From Caldimicrobium sp. (lineage in GTDB: Bacteria > Desulfobacterota > Thermodesulfobacteria > Thermodesulfobacteriales > Thermodesulfobacteriaceae), in NCBI GenBank assembly GCA_025059715.1, contig JANXCE010000004.1, positions 1 through 64,000 of the forward strand: DNA of 64,000 nucleotides. Direction: 5' to 3'. The translations under genes were made by a program, and so were the position numbers. Positions 19,475 through 29,646 of the stretch are shown piece by piece. How positions within the stretch are numbered: position 1 is the stretch's first letter; every line of letters begins with the position of its first letter. The notes under the pieces are model-generated. The model saw only the letters and a program-made list of their open reading frames with translations, did no database searches and had not been told where the DNA came from.

Positions 19475-20269
19475 ATGAAAAGTTTATCTATAGCCAGTGG
19501 CAAGGGTGGGGTTGGTAAAACCAGTTTTGTTATAAGTTTAGCCTTAGCCCTACAGGAATTAAGTCAGAAGGTGCTAATTTTTGATGCGGATCTTGGGTTA
19601 GCTAATGTAGATATTATGCTTGGGCTTTCCCCAAAATTTGACATCCGCTATGTTCTGAATGCTCAACTTCAACTAAAGGATATAATTTTAGACACTGAAT
19701 ACGGTTTTAGTATAATACCAGCTGGATCAGGGGTGAGTGAATTAACTCAGTTAAATACTGCTCAAAAATTGATCCTGAAAAGTCAGATGGAAGAAGCCTT
19801 TAAGCCCTTTGATTTTCTATTATTTGATATCTCTGCTGGTATAAACGACAATGTTTTATTCTTCTCCAATCTTGCGGAAGAGCGTATTGTTTTGGTGACA
19901 CCTGAACCCACTTCAATGGCAGATGCCTATGCCTACCTGAAGGTTGCTTATCGAAGATGTAGAATAAAAGAATTTCACTTAATTGTAAATATGGTTAGAG
20001 ATGACGCAGAGGGAAAGAAGATCTATCAACAACTTCTCTATGTTAGTGAAAAATTTTTACCAGAATTAAAAATCTCCCTATTAGGTATCTTGCCCTATGA
20101 TGAATGTGTTAAAAAGGCTATAAGATCTCAAATTCCCTTTGTAAAATATTGTCCTGATGCTAAAATATCTACTCGAATCAAAGAGATTGCTTTTAAGATG
20201 TTAAATAGGAAAAAAATGCAACATAACAAATACTTAACTGAATTTTTAGAGAGATTTTCTCAATTATAA
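19475..20269 (+). CDS. flhG: FlhG/MinD-like ATPase
   Basis: SGKGGVGKTSFVISLALAL, FDADLGLANVDIMLGL. Confidence 0.92.
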   Translation: MKSLSIASGKGGVGKTSFVISLALALQELSQKVLIFDADLGLANVDIMLGLSPKFDIRYVLNAQLQLKDIILDTEYGFSIIPAGSGVSELTQLNTAQKLILKSQMEEAFKPFDFLLFDISAGINDNVLFFSNLAEERIVLVTPEPTSMADAYAYLKVAYRRCRIKEFHLIVNMVRDDAEGKKIYQQLLYVSEKFLPELKISLLGILPYDECVKKAIRSQIPFVKYCPDAKISTRIKEIAFKMLNRKKMQHNKYLTEFLERFSQL

Positions 20270-20281
20270 GGAGTGTGTTTA

Positions 20282-21007
20282 ATGGAAAATGTATATAATA
20301 TTAAGCCTTCTATAGAAAAGGTAATTGAGGAATTTCTACCAAGGATTAATCATATTGCTAACAAATATGCCCAATTGGGTAATCCGGTTTTGTCTAAGGA
20401 GGATCTTATTTCAGCAGGTATTATTGGTTTGATAGAAGCTTATCATCGTTTTGATCCTTCAAAAAAGGTTAATTTCCGCACCTATGCGGAATTTAGAATT
20501 AAAGGAGCAATTATTGATGAGATCAGAAAAGTAGATATAATACCAAGGAGTATCAGAGAAAAGGTTACTGAATTAGAGGAAAAAATTCGAGGTCTCCATC
20601 TCAAATTGGGAAGGATGCCTGAAGAGGAGGAAATCGCAGAGGCTTTGGGACTAACTATAGAAGAATATCATCGTTTTTTAGAAAACATTAAGGGAGTTTC
20701 CTTTATAGACATTGAAGCTTTGAAACAAAGGATGCCTGATTTGGAGGAGGAGGATATCTTTGAATTTATTCCGGGACAAAAAAATGATCCCTTTGAAAAT
20801 TATGCCTTAAAGGAACTTCAGGAACAACTTGAAAAAGCTTTAAGCTATCTTTCAGAAAAGGAAAGACTTGTTTTAATTCTTTACTACTATGAAGATTTGA
20901 ATATGAAAGAGATTGCCAAAGTAATGAACTATACCGAGGGAAGGATATCTCAACTTCATAATCAGGCTATTATGAAATTAAGAGCTATAATTAATAAAAT
21001 CCAGTAA
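20282..21007 (+). CDS. fliA: Flagellar sigma factor FliA (sigma28)
   Basis: DLISAGIIGLIEAYHRFDPSKKVNFRTYAEFRIKGAIIDEIRKVDIIPRSIREK; LHNQAIMKLRAII. Confidence 0.93.
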   Translation: MENVYNIKPSIEKVIEEFLPRINHIANKYAQLGNPVLSKEDLISAGIIGLIEAYHRFDPSKKVNFRTYAEFRIKGAIIDEIRKVDIIPRSIREKVTELEEKIRGLHLKLGRMPEEEEIAEALGLTIEEYHRFLENIKGVSFIDIEALKQRMPDLEEEDIFEFIPGQKNDPFENYALKELQEQLEKALSYLSEKERLVLILYYYEDLNMKEIAKVMNYTEGRISQLHNQAIMKLRAIINKIQ

Positions 21008-21011
21008 AAAC

Positions 21012-21410
21012 TTGGAGGGTGCTACTATGCCTATTGATCACAACATTAAAATTCTTATTGTGGATGATTTTTCAACCATGCGCAAAATAATCAGAAACAT
21101 CCTTACACAGCTTGGTTTTAAGAACATAGTTGAAGCGGATGATGGCACCACTGCTCTAGATATACTAAATAAAGAAAAGATTGACCTAATCATTTCCGAT
21201 TGGAACATGCCCAAAATGAATGGATTGGAGCTCCTGAAGGCGGTGCGGTCTAATGAAAATACTAAGGATATCCCCTTTATCATGGTTACGGCAGAGGCTC
21301 AAAGGGAAAACATACTTGAGGCAATTAAATACCGCGTGAGTCAATATGTTGTAAAACCCTTCACTCCTGAGACATTAAAAGAAAAAATAGAAAAGGTCTT
21401 GGGAGGCTAA
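21012..21410 (+). CDS. cheY: Chemotaxis response regulator CheY
   Basis: ILIVDDFSTMRKIIRNIL..LIISDWNMPKMNGLELLKAVR..VVKPFTPETLKEKI. Confidence 0.93.
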   Translation: MEGATMPIDHNIKILIVDDFSTMRKIIRNILTQLGFKNIVEADDGTTALDILNKEKIDLIISDWNMPKMNGLELLKAVRSNENTKDIPFIMVTAEAQRENILEAIKYRVSQYVVKPFTPETLKEKIEKVLGG

Positions 21411-21411
21411 T

Positions 21412-22107
21412 TTGGACGAAGAAACAAGAAGAGAGCTAAAGGAAATAGAGGAGGAAAGCGAGGAGAAGAGGGCTTTTATAGAAGAGAGTCCTTTAGAAAA
21501 GACAGAAGAGCTAATAAAGGATTTAATTGAAGAACCCGAACAGAAACCCCAACTCATCGATAGAAAATCTAAAAATTTTAAAATCCTTATTTATATTTTC
21601 CTTTTCTCTCTTTTGTTTATCTCTTTAACATTAGGATTCTTAATTCTTTGGAATCTCTTTAAAGTATCCACCAAAAGACAGGCTAAATCATCCTTTATCT
21701 CAGAGACTTCTGGTATTATTAAAGAGGAAAAAGAAAGGACTGAAAAAGTGGGTGAACCCCTTTTAAACAAAACTCAACTTTCTCCTACAAATCAAAGGGT
21801 GGAAAAAAAATACGATTACTACATAAAAATTTCCAATCTGCTTTTTTTAACGAATAATGATACCTTTGTAAAAGTAGATGTTTTTTTGTATTTTGAAAAC
21901 TATGAAAGTTATCAAAAAGCCTTAGGAAGGGAATTTGAATTACGAAGATTTTTTAATCAAGAGCTTAAGAGAGTTAGTAAAACCCTCTGGTTAAGGGAGG
22001 CCAAACTCAAAGATTTTGAAGAAAATCTAAAAGAGAGATTAAAAGGGGAAGTATTAGAGCTACAACCAGCAAAAATAGAGTTAGAAGGGGTTCTCCTTAG
22101 AACCTAA
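21412..22107 (+). CDS. Single-TM protein with FliL-like C-terminal region, unknown function
   Basis: Acidic N-terminus, TM, then YYIKISNLLFLTNNDTFVKVDVFLYFENYESYQKAL; TTG start. Confidence 0.5.
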   Translation: MDEETRRELKEIEEESEEKRAFIEESPLEKTEELIKDLIEEPEQKPQLIDRKSKNFKILIYIFLFSLLFISLTLGFLILWNLFKVSTKRQAKSSFISETSGIIKEEKERTEKVGEPLLNKTQLSPTNQRVEKKYDYYIKISNLLFLTNNDTFVKVDVFLYFENYESYQKALGREFELRRFFNQELKRVSKTLWLREAKLKDFEENLKERLKGEVLELQPAKIELEGVLLRT

Positions 22108-22109
22108 TT

Positions 22110-22445
22110 ATGGATAAAAATTTAATTCTTTACTTATTAATTATTCTTGATCTTATTATTCTCGTTTTTCTGTTAGTTTTATATTTTAAATTTAAAAGGG
22201 TCCTCACTCTGCCCTGGGAAGATATAGAGTCTTCCTTAGAGAAAGCACAATCTTTGGTTGCTAAGCTTCAAGAGTTAAAAAGCCAAAGTCAAAGGATTGG
22301 AGACACAGATAAACAAGCATATAATGTGAAGGAGGAGGTTATTTTGCTTTATAACAAAGGTTTAGGAATTAAGGAAATAGCTAAGAGATTGGGGCTTAGT
22401 GAAGGCGAAGTGGAGATTATATTGAAGAGAAGAGAAATTTCCTAA
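22110..22445 (+). CDS. Small membrane protein with C-terminal HTH (DUF6115/DUF2802-like)
   Basis: N-terminal TM, then VILLYNKGLGIKEIAKRLGLSEGEVEIILKRR. Confidence 0.55.
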   Translation: MDKNLILYLLIILDLIILVFLLVLYFKFKRVLTLPWEDIESSLEKAQSLVAKLQELKSQSQRIGDTDKQAYNVKEEVILLYNKGLGIKEIAKRLGLSEGEVEIILKRREIS

Positions 22446-22451
22446 TATAAT

Positions 22452-23255
22452 ATGCAGGTAACTGCTCCTTTCCCTATATTTTATTTACCTGAAAATATAT
22501 GGTCGCTATTCTCCAGGCCTGGAAGAGAATTGACTGTGAGGGTATTGCAAATTGAAGGCAAACTTCTCCATTTAGAACTTGGAGGACATAAATTTCAAGC
22601 TCGCATCACTGGAAGTCTTAATCCAGAGGATTTTAAGATTGGAGAATTTATAAAGGTTAGAGTCGCTAAGTCCGAGGGACCTGTAGTATTAGAGGTATTA
22701 GAGGTCCCACAAGGTAAGCATGAAGCTAGTTTTTTGTATTTACTTGTTAAGAGGGGAGAGGCAATTAACATAAAGGCTGCTCAAAAGAAACAGGAATTTA
22801 ATTTTATAATTGGTCTTTTGAAACTTTTATCAGAGAAGAAAGAGGTTAGGGATAAAGATTCTTCCAAGCGAGGATTAGAAGATTTGCTGGGAAAGGAAAT
22901 AAAAATAAGTGAGTTTATATTGGAAGAGGACAGACTTTTTTTGCCCTTTGTTTTCAGGGATGACAAGTCCTGGGGTTATATTGAGATTCTTACTCCTGAA
23001 GAAAAAGCTGGGAAAATTAAGGTATTACTTTTAAAACTTTTTTTAGAATATTTGGGATTAGTAGAGGCCTCTTTTTGGTATCAAGATAATCATATAGAAA
23101 TAGAACTTTTCTTTTCTGAAAGGGAAGCCTTAGAGTTTGCTAAAGGGCATTTAGCGGATTTAAAGGCGGATCTTTCTTTTTTTACAAAATTTGTTAAGAT
23201 AATGCTTGAAAAAAGGGATGTTATTCCAGGGCAAATATTATCAAAAATTGGGTAA
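22452..23255 (+). CDS. Uncharacterised protein, possibly FliK-like
   Basis: Beta-rich N-terminus; C-terminal GYIEILTPEEKAGKIKVLLLKLFLEYLGLVEASFWYQDNHIEIELFFSER; gene context. Confidence 0.35.
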   Translation: MQVTAPFPIFYLPENIWSLFSRPGRELTVRVLQIEGKLLHLELGGHKFQARITGSLNPEDFKIGEFIKVRVAKSEGPVVLEVLEVPQGKHEASFLYLLVKRGEAINIKAAQKKQEFNFIIGLLKLLSEKKEVRDKDSSKRGLEDLLGKEIKISEFILEEDRLFLPFVFRDDKSWGYIEILTPEEKAGKIKVLLLKLFLEYLGLVEASFWYQDNHIEIELFFSEREALEFAKGHLADLKADLSFFTKFVKIMLEKRDVIPGQILSKIG

Positions 23256-23258
23256 GTA

Positions 23259-23816
23259 ATGATAGTTTATTTTGATAGACCTGGTCCTCAGAATACGGAA
23301 GTTTGTCTTCAGATAGTCCAGAGGGTTTTGAAGGAGAGGGGATTAAAACATCTTGTTGTGGCCTCTACCTTTGGGGATACCGCCCTTAAGTTTGCTAGGG
23401 CCCTTCAAGGAGAAAATGTCAATTTAGTAATTGTAACTCATAATGTGGGATTTAGAGAGCCAGGGACCTTAGAGATGAGTGAGGAGACAAGGAATGAGTT
23501 AACAAGCCTTGGTGCAAGAGTTTACACAGGAACTATGGTTTTTAGAAACATAGGAGCTGCTATAAAGGCGCATTTTCACTATTCAGAAGAAGCTTTAATA
23601 GCCCAAACCCTTCGAATCTTTGGACAAGGCTTGAAGGTTTGTGTTGAGATAGTTTTGATGAGTTGTGATGCCGGATTAATTCCTCCTGAGGATGTAGTGG
23701 CAGTTGCTGGAACAGGACGGGGAGCAGATACTGTTGCCTTAATAAAGGCGGTGCCTTCTAATATGTTTTTTAATCTAAAGGTGCGCGAAATTTTTGCAAA
23801 ACCAAGGGATTGGTAA
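23259..23816 (+). CDS. Pyruvate kinase alpha/beta (PK_C) domain-like stand-alone protein
   Basis: YFDRPGPQNTEVCLQIVQRVLKERGLKHLVVASTFGDTALKFARAL.....VAVAGTGRGADTVALIKAVPS. Confidence 0.65.
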   Translation: MIVYFDRPGPQNTEVCLQIVQRVLKERGLKHLVVASTFGDTALKFARALQGENVNLVIVTHNVGFREPGTLEMSEETRNELTSLGARVYTGTMVFRNIGAAIKAHFHYSEEALIAQTLRIFGQGLKVCVEIVLMSCDAGLIPPEDVVAVAGTGRGADTVALIKAVPSNMFFNLKVREIFAKPRDW

Positions 23817-24187
23817 TGAAGAAAGCCTTAGTTGTTGATGATTCCAAGGCCATACGGCAGATTGAGAGAAAGTATTTAGAAGAGCTTGGCTTTCATGTCT
23901 TAGAGGCAGAAAATGGAGAAGTGGCCTTAAGTATTTTAAAGGAAGATCCTCAAATTGATCTTATTCTTCTTGATTGGCATATGCCGGTTATGAATGGTTA
24001 TGAGTTTTTAAAGAAAATGAGGGAAAATCCAGCCTATTCTCATATAAAGGTTATGATGGTGACGACTGAGAATCAACAAAAGAGCGTAATTGATGCTATT
24101 ATGGCAGGTGCTAACGAGTATTTAATGAAGCCCTTTGATAAAGAAATGCTTGAAACCAAAATTAGATATCTTTTTGAGGGGTTTTAA
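23816..24187 (+). CDS. CheY-like response regulator (second)
   Basis: KALVVDDSKAIRQIERKYLEELGF..LILLDWHMPVMNGYEFLKKMR. Confidence 0.9.
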   Translation: MKKALVVDDSKAIRQIERKYLEELGFHVLEAENGEVALSILKEDPQIDLILLDWHMPVMNGYEFLKKMRENPAYSHIKVMMVTTENQQKSVIDAIMAGANEYLMKPFDKEMLETKIRYLFEGF

Positions 24188-24194
24188 AGTCCAT

Positions 24195-25226
24195 ATGCCT
24201 AAAATTAGTGTCCTTATAGTTGACGATTCCGCAATTATGCGAAAGCTTATTTCGGATATACTTGCCAAGGATAGTGATATAGTAGTAGTTGGGCAAGCCG
24301 TTAATGGAAAGGATGCCATCGAAAAGGCTAAAATTCTCAAGCCGAATGTGATAACACTTGACATTGAAATGCCTGAGATGGATGGATTAACAGCCCTTAA
24401 GTTTTTAAAAAAGGAGGTTCCTCAAGCTAAAATAATAATGTTTTCTTCTCTTACTCAAGAGGGAGCAAAGGCAACTTTAGAGGCTTTGTCTTTAGGAGCC
24501 TATGACTTTGTGCCTAAGCCTTCAACAAAGTCTTTCTTGGAGAGTGTGAAGAAAATTGAACATGATCTTATCCCTAAAATCAAGTCTGTCACTTTATCTC
24601 AAGAAGTAAAGACTTTTAAGCCAACTGTACAACTTCCCAAATTGAGATCGGGGATTTACAGAGCCATAGGCATAGGTGTCTCCACAGGCGGTCCTCAAAC
24701 TCTTTTAGAGATCTTTAAAAATATCCCCGCCACATTGCGAGTGCCCATCTTCATAGTTCAGCACATGCCACCGATTTTCACACGACAACTTGCGGAGAGA
24801 CTGGATAAGATTTCACCTCTTACCGTAAAAGAAGCAGAAGATGGAGAGGTTATAAAAGAGGGTTATGTCTATGTGGCACCGGGTGACTATCATATGAGAA
24901 TCAAGGTGAACAATAGAGACAAAATTATAACTCTTAATCAGGATCCACCAATAAATAATTGTAGACCTGCGGTAGATGTGCTTTTTGAGTCTCTGGCCGA
25001 AGTGTTTAATGGGACCTGTCTGGGAATAATCCTTACTGGTATGGGTAGAGATGGGACAGAGGGAGCAAGAAAGATAAAACAAAAAGGTGGTGGAATAATT
25101 GCCCAGGATTCCTCAAGTTCTATTGTATTTGGGATGCCCAGAGCGGTTATTGAGGCAGGTCTTGCAGATGAAGTTTTAAGCCTACAGGAAATCCCTAAAA
25201 GAATCCGTGAACTCTTTAGAGTGTAA
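24195..25226 (+). CDS. cheB: Protein-glutamate methylesterase CheB
   Basis: REC domain plus GIGVSTGGPQTLLEIF...QHMPPIFTRQLAERLD...GMGRDGTEGARKIK. Confidence 0.95.
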   Translation: MPKISVLIVDDSAIMRKLISDILAKDSDIVVVGQAVNGKDAIEKAKILKPNVITLDIEMPEMDGLTALKFLKKEVPQAKIIMFSSLTQEGAKATLEALSLGAYDFVPKPSTKSFLESVKKIEHDLIPKIKSVTLSQEVKTFKPTVQLPKLRSGIYRAIGIGVSTGGPQTLLEIFKNIPATLRVPIFIVQHMPPIFTRQLAERLDKISPLTVKEAEDGEVIKEGYVYVAPGDYHMRIKVNNRDKIITLNQDPPINNCRPAVDVLFESLAEVFNGTCLGIILTGMGRDGTEGARKIKQKGGGIIAQDSSSSIVFGMPRAVIEAGLADEVLSLQEIPKRIRELFRV

Positions 25227-26055
25227 GTATTCAATTATGGAGAGAGAAATTTTTAATTTTTTCACGGGCTTGTTAGAAAAGGTAAGTGGAATATCCTATC
25301 AAACTGGAAAGGAATATCTTTTGGAAAATCGGCTCAAAGAGCTTGCTATTAGTTTGGGTTATAAAGATTTAAGAGATTTCTATGAAGGTATCAGAAATAA
25401 CCTTAAACCTCAAATTATCAATCAGATTGTGGATACTCTTACGACAAATGAAACCTATTTTTTTAGAGACCAACATCCCTTTGAGGCTATTAAAAAAAAT
25501 ATACTGCCAGAACTTTTTCAAAAAAAAGCTCAGGACAAAACCATAAAGATATGGTCGTCCGCCTGTTCAACCGGTCAGGAACCATACAGCATTGCCCTAC
25601 TGATTTTAGAATACTTTTCCACTTATATTTCCACTTACAAAATCAATATTTATGCTACAGACATTTCGGAGACATCACTAAAGAAGGCTAAAGAGGGTAT
25701 TTACAATCAAATAGAAGTGAACCGCGGATTACCTGTTACTTTTCTCATAAAATACTTTAAACAAGAGGGAGGGCATTGGAGAATTAGCGATGATGTCAAA
25801 AGATTGGTAAGATTTGAATTCCTAAATCTTCTTGATGTAGAGAATAAAGTCAGGGAAAGATTCGATTTAATCCTTTGTAGGTATGTTTTAATTTATTTTA
25901 ATAGAGACACTAAAACTAAGGTTTTTAAATCCCTTTGGAATTGCCTAAATAATGGTGGATACTTGCTCTTGGGTGCAACAGAAATTCCTCCTATTTCCTT
26001 ACCAGACTTGGAAAAAAAGACTTTTGGTAATACTATAGTTTATTATAAAGCTTAG
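25207..26055 (+). CDS. cheR: Chemotaxis methyltransferase CheR
   Basis: TTNETYFFRDQHPFEAI, WSSACSTGQEPYSIALL, FDLILCRYVLIYF. Confidence 0.95.
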   Translation: MNSLECKYSIMEREIFNFFTGLLEKVSGISYQTGKEYLLENRLKELAISLGYKDLRDFYEGIRNNLKPQIINQIVDTLTTNETYFFRDQHPFEAIKKNILPELFQKKAQDKTIKIWSSACSTGQEPYSIALLILEYFSTYISTYKINIYATDISETSLKKAKEGIYNQIEVNRGLPVTFLIKYFKQEGGHWRISDDVKRLVRFEFLNLLDVENKVRERFDLILCRYVLIYFNRDTKTKVFKSLWNCLNNGGYLLLGATEIPPISLPDLEKKTFGNTIVYYKA

Positions 26056-28704
26056 GTGGAGGTTATTAAGATGATAGATGAGGATATACTTAAGGATTTT
26101 TTGGTAGAGGCAAAGGATGGTATCAGAAAAATGGAGGAAGAATTTATTGAGCTTGAACGGGACAAGGGGAATTTGGAAATTCTTAAGAGTCTCTTCAGAA
26201 CCATGCATTCTCTTAAAGGAGCTGCAGGTTTCTTTGGGTTTAAATCTTTAGAGGGTATAGCTCACTTTGCAGAAGATATCCTATCTAAACTCAGAGATGG
26301 TTTGATTGAGGTCGATGAAGAAATAGTTGATATTTTGCTGAAATGTTTAGATGAAATAAAATTTATCGTTGCTCATATTGAAGAAAACAAAGTCGAGCCA
26401 ATAGATGACCGAATTTTGGATTTCTTAGTGGATCTTTCCAACTTTAATGAAAGGCTGAAAAAGAAAGTACAAGGGGAATTGGAGATAAAAGAGGGTATTG
26501 CCAAAGAGGAGACTATAGTGAGGCCTTCTCAAACCGAAAAAGTTGAGGAAGCTAAACCTCAAGAGATTATTGAACATGCTATCAAACCCTCTTTAGATAT
26601 TCAAAAGGAGGAGCAAAAGGAGGAGTTAAAAGAAGAAAAAGTTATTTCAGCGCCTACCGTAAAGGAGCTTACTGAGACGCATATAAAAGTTGATATAAAA
26701 CTCTTAGATAGTCTCATGAATCTTGCTGGGGAGCTTGTTTTAGCAAGAAATAGGGTTGTCCAGCTGGCTAATAAATTAAATGATCCTGACCTCACAAGAA
26801 GTGTTCAAGTGCTATCCATGGTTACCACAGAACTGCAAGAAACAATAATGAAGACCAGAATGCAGCCTATTGGGGTGGTATTTAATAAATTTCCTAGGAT
26901 TGTTAGAGATCTCTCCAGGAGTTTAAACAAAAGGGTTAATCTTCATCTTGAAGGCACAGAAACAGAGCTTGATCGGTCCATAATAGAGGCCATAAAAGAT
27001 CCTCTTACTCATTTAGTCAGAAATTCCATTGACCATGGTATAGAGCCTCCGGAGATAAGAGTTCAGATGGGTAAGCCTCCTGAGGGTAATCTCTTTTTAA
27101 GAGCCTATCATGAGGGAGGTCAAGTAGTTATTGAAATTGAGGACGATGGAAGGGGTATTGATTTAGAAAAGATCAAAAAGAAAGCCCTGGAAAAGGGCCT
27201 TGTTTCTCCTGAAGAGATACAATATCTATCGGAAAAGGAAATCCTCTCCTTTATATTTAAATCGGGATTTTCTACCGCGGAAAAGGTTACTCAGATCTCC
27301 GGAAGAGGCGTGGGGATGGATGTGGTGAAGACAAACATTGAGAAATTAGGGGGCTCTATAGAGATTAATACCCTCTCAGGTAAGGGAACCACAGTGCGAG
27401 TTAAGATTCCACTGACTTTAGCTATCATTCCAGCTCTAATAGTTACTTCCATGGATCAGAGATATGCTATTCCCCAGGTTAACCTGAAAGAAATAGTAAG
27501 TATTAATCCCCAAAAGGATATTTTATACCTTGGTGAAAGTCAATTCTATAGGCTAAGAGGAGAGATTATTCCTATATTGTCTCTTTCTTCAATACTTGCT
27601 CAACAAAACACAAAAAGAGAGCATAATTTATTGATCTTAACTACAGGAGAGAGAGAATATGGCTTATTAGTGGATAGGATATACGATTCTGAAGAAATAG
27701 TAGTTAAGCCCTTAGGAAAATGGTTTAAGGGAATACCTCTTTACAGTGGAGCAACAATTATGGGTGATGGTAGACTTGCTCTGATACTTGATGTAGTAGG
27801 ACTGAGTAGATTTGTAGGTTTAAGGGCGGAGGAGGTAGAAAGGGCCTTTGAGGAGAAAAAACTTAAGACAATAGCCGAGGAGACTCAATTTATTTTACTC
27901 TTTGACATAGAGGATTCTACCTTTGCCCTACCTTTGGCACTCATCTCAAGACTTGATAAAGTGAAGGCTAAGGAGATTCAGATAATAGGTGGAAAAGAGG
28001 TCTTTTTGTATAAGAATAAAGTCATCCCCATAATTCGATTGGAAAATTACTTACCTATACAAGCGGTAAGCCCCCAAGATGAGTATAGCGTTTTATTTTT
28101 CTCAGAAAGAGAGAAAACTTGTGCTATTTTATGTTCTCGCATTGTAGATACTATTGAGACAAGTTTACAAGTGGAAACAGATCTTTATGTGCAACCTGGG
28201 ATATTAGGACATAGAATAATCAACAATCGAACAGTGCTTTTCCTTGATATTTACAAAATTATAGAGATGTATGATCCTGAATGGTTCAAGGTGAAAAGGT
28301 ATGAGGTTGAGGAAACTATTAATATTTTACTCGCAGAAGATTCACCTTTCTTCCAGAATATGGTTAGTAATTATCTTAAACAGGCAGGATTTAACGTAGA
28401 AATAGCTCCCAATGGGCAAGAGGCTTTGAATAAGTTAAAGGCGGGTTACAAACCGGATTTGATTATAAGTGACCTTGAAATGCCAGTTATGGATGGATTT
28501 GAATTTATTAAAGAGGTGCGAAATATTCCCGAATATAAAGATATACCAATTTTGGTGCTAACTTCCCTTACTGGTGAAGATATCAGAAAGAGAGTTTTGG
28601 AATTAGGTGCCAATGGCTATGAAGTTAAGTTAGAGCGAGAGAGAGTTCTTTTGGCTATAGAAAATTTCTTAGCAACAAAAAAGAAGAAAGTCTCAGTATT
28701 CTAA
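26056..28704 (+). CDS. cheA: Chemotaxis histidine kinase CheA with second CheW-like region and C-terminal REC domain
   Basis: Hpt MHSLKGAAGFFG; HLVRNSIDHGIE; GRGVGMDVVKTNIEKLGG; C-terminal INILLAEDSPFFQNMVSNYL..SDLEMPVMDGFEF. Confidence 0.95.
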   Translation: MEVIKMIDEDILKDFLVEAKDGIRKMEEEFIELERDKGNLEILKSLFRTMHSLKGAAGFFGFKSLEGIAHFAEDILSKLRDGLIEVDEEIVDILLKCLDEIKFIVAHIEENKVEPIDDRILDFLVDLSNFNERLKKKVQGELEIKEGIAKEETIVRPSQTEKVEEAKPQEIIEHAIKPSLDIQKEEQKEELKEEKVISAPTVKELTETHIKVDIKLLDSLMNLAGELVLARNRVVQLANKLNDPDLTRSVQVLSMVTTELQETIMKTRMQPIGVVFNKFPRIVRDLSRSLNKRVNLHLEGTETELDRSIIEAIKDPLTHLVRNSIDHGIEPPEIRVQMGKPPEGNLFLRAYHEGGQVVIEIEDDGRGIDLEKIKKKALEKGLVSPEEIQYLSEKEILSFIFKSGFSTAEKVTQISGRGVGMDVVKTNIEKLGGSIEINTLSGKGTTVRVKIPLTLAIIPALIVTSMDQRYAIPQVNLKEIVSINPQKDILYLGESQFYRLRGEIIPILSLSSILAQQNTKREHNLLILTTGEREYGLLVDRIYDSEEIVVKPLGKWFKGIPLYSGATIMGDGRLALILDVVGLSRFVGLRAEEVERAFEEKKLKTIAEETQFILLFDIEDSTFALPLALISRLDKVKAKEIQIIGGKEVFLYKNKVIPIIRLENYLPIQAVSPQDEYSVLFFSEREKTCAILCSRIVDTIETSLQVETDLYVQPGILGHRIINNRTVLFLDIYKIIEMYDPEWFKVKRYEVEETINILLAEDSPFFQNMVSNYLKQAGFNVEIAPNGQEALNKLKAGYKPDLIISDLEMPVMDGFEFIKEVRNIPEYKDIPILVLTSLTGEDIRKRVLELGANGYEVKLERERVLLAIENFLATKKKKVSVF

Positions 28705-28707
28705 AAA

Positions 28708-29646
28708 ATGGAAGTCCTCAATACAAAAACTAATACTATCATGCCCACTTTCTCTACCAAAGAGGAAATCAAGAATTTTTATAGAGAGCGAGTAAAAAAG
28801 TTACATCCCGATAAAGGTGGAAATCTTGAGGAATATCTGCTCTTACAAAAATGGTATCAATTTGTTCTTAAAGAAAAGGAAAATAAGGAGAAGATCAAGG
28901 TTAAGGCCCTTAAGGAAAAACAATTTGTAAAGGGGAACTCCTTTTATAAAACTCAAAGATTTTCTATCAGAGAGTTGGCCTTAGCCTTAGAGAAGGAGAT
29001 ACATCTTCCAGTTAAAGAAGTTCCATGTCCTCATTGTCAGGGCTTAGGTAAAAACAGACAAAGTAAAAAGATACCGTGCTTACATTGTGGAGAACTGGGA
29101 ATTTTAAAACTTTCCTCTAAGCAGGGCGATATAATTCAAGATTGTCCTTTCTGTAAGGGTTTAGGTTATTTTTACAGTGAGAGTTGTGGTTACTGTTTTG
29201 GAAAGGGCAGGATAAGAGAAGAAATTCCTCTTAGGATTAAACTCCCTCCCGGTCTAGGAGAAGGGGATATCCTCTTTATCTCTGGCGACTCTCTGGGAAC
29301 AAAATGGAATTTTTATATCGAGATAGAAGTGGAGCCCCATCCTCTTTGGAAATTAGAGAAGGATAGAATTGTATGTGAATTGAGAATGGCCTTTTATGAG
29401 ATTCTTATTAGAGATTTCCTCGAGATTGAAACCCTCGAGGGAAAAGAATTGGTCCCCACTTCACTTTTTGTCAAAGGTGAGCCCGTTATCTTTCCCCAAA
29501 GAGGGCCCTTTTTGCCTGATTCCTTTTGGAAAAGGGGTGACTTTGTAATAATCTTTAGACCCTTATTCCCTAAAAAGCTTTCTGCAGAAGCTAAACAATT
29601 ATTAATACATTTTAGTAAACTATTAGAGGTGGACTATGATGATTGA
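28708..29646 (+). CDS. DnaJ-like protein with four CxxCxG-type zinc motifs
   Basis: J-domain HPD (KKLHPDKGG); CPHCQGLG, CLHCGELG, CPFCKGLG, CGYCFGKG; DnaJ-type C-terminus. Confidence 0.8.
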   Translation: MEVLNTKTNTIMPTFSTKEEIKNFYRERVKKLHPDKGGNLEEYLLLQKWYQFVLKEKENKEKIKVKALKEKQFVKGNSFYKTQRFSIRELALALEKEIHLPVKEVPCPHCQGLGKNRQSKKIPCLHCGELGILKLSSKQGDIIQDCPFCKGLGYFYSESCGYCFGKGRIREEIPLRIKLPPGLGEGDILFISGDSLGTKWNFYIEIEVEPHPLWKLEKDRIVCELRMAFYEILIRDFLEIETLEGKELVPTSLFVKGEPVIFPQRGPFLPDSFWKRGDFVIIFRPLFPKKLSAEAKQLLIHFSKLLEVDYDD

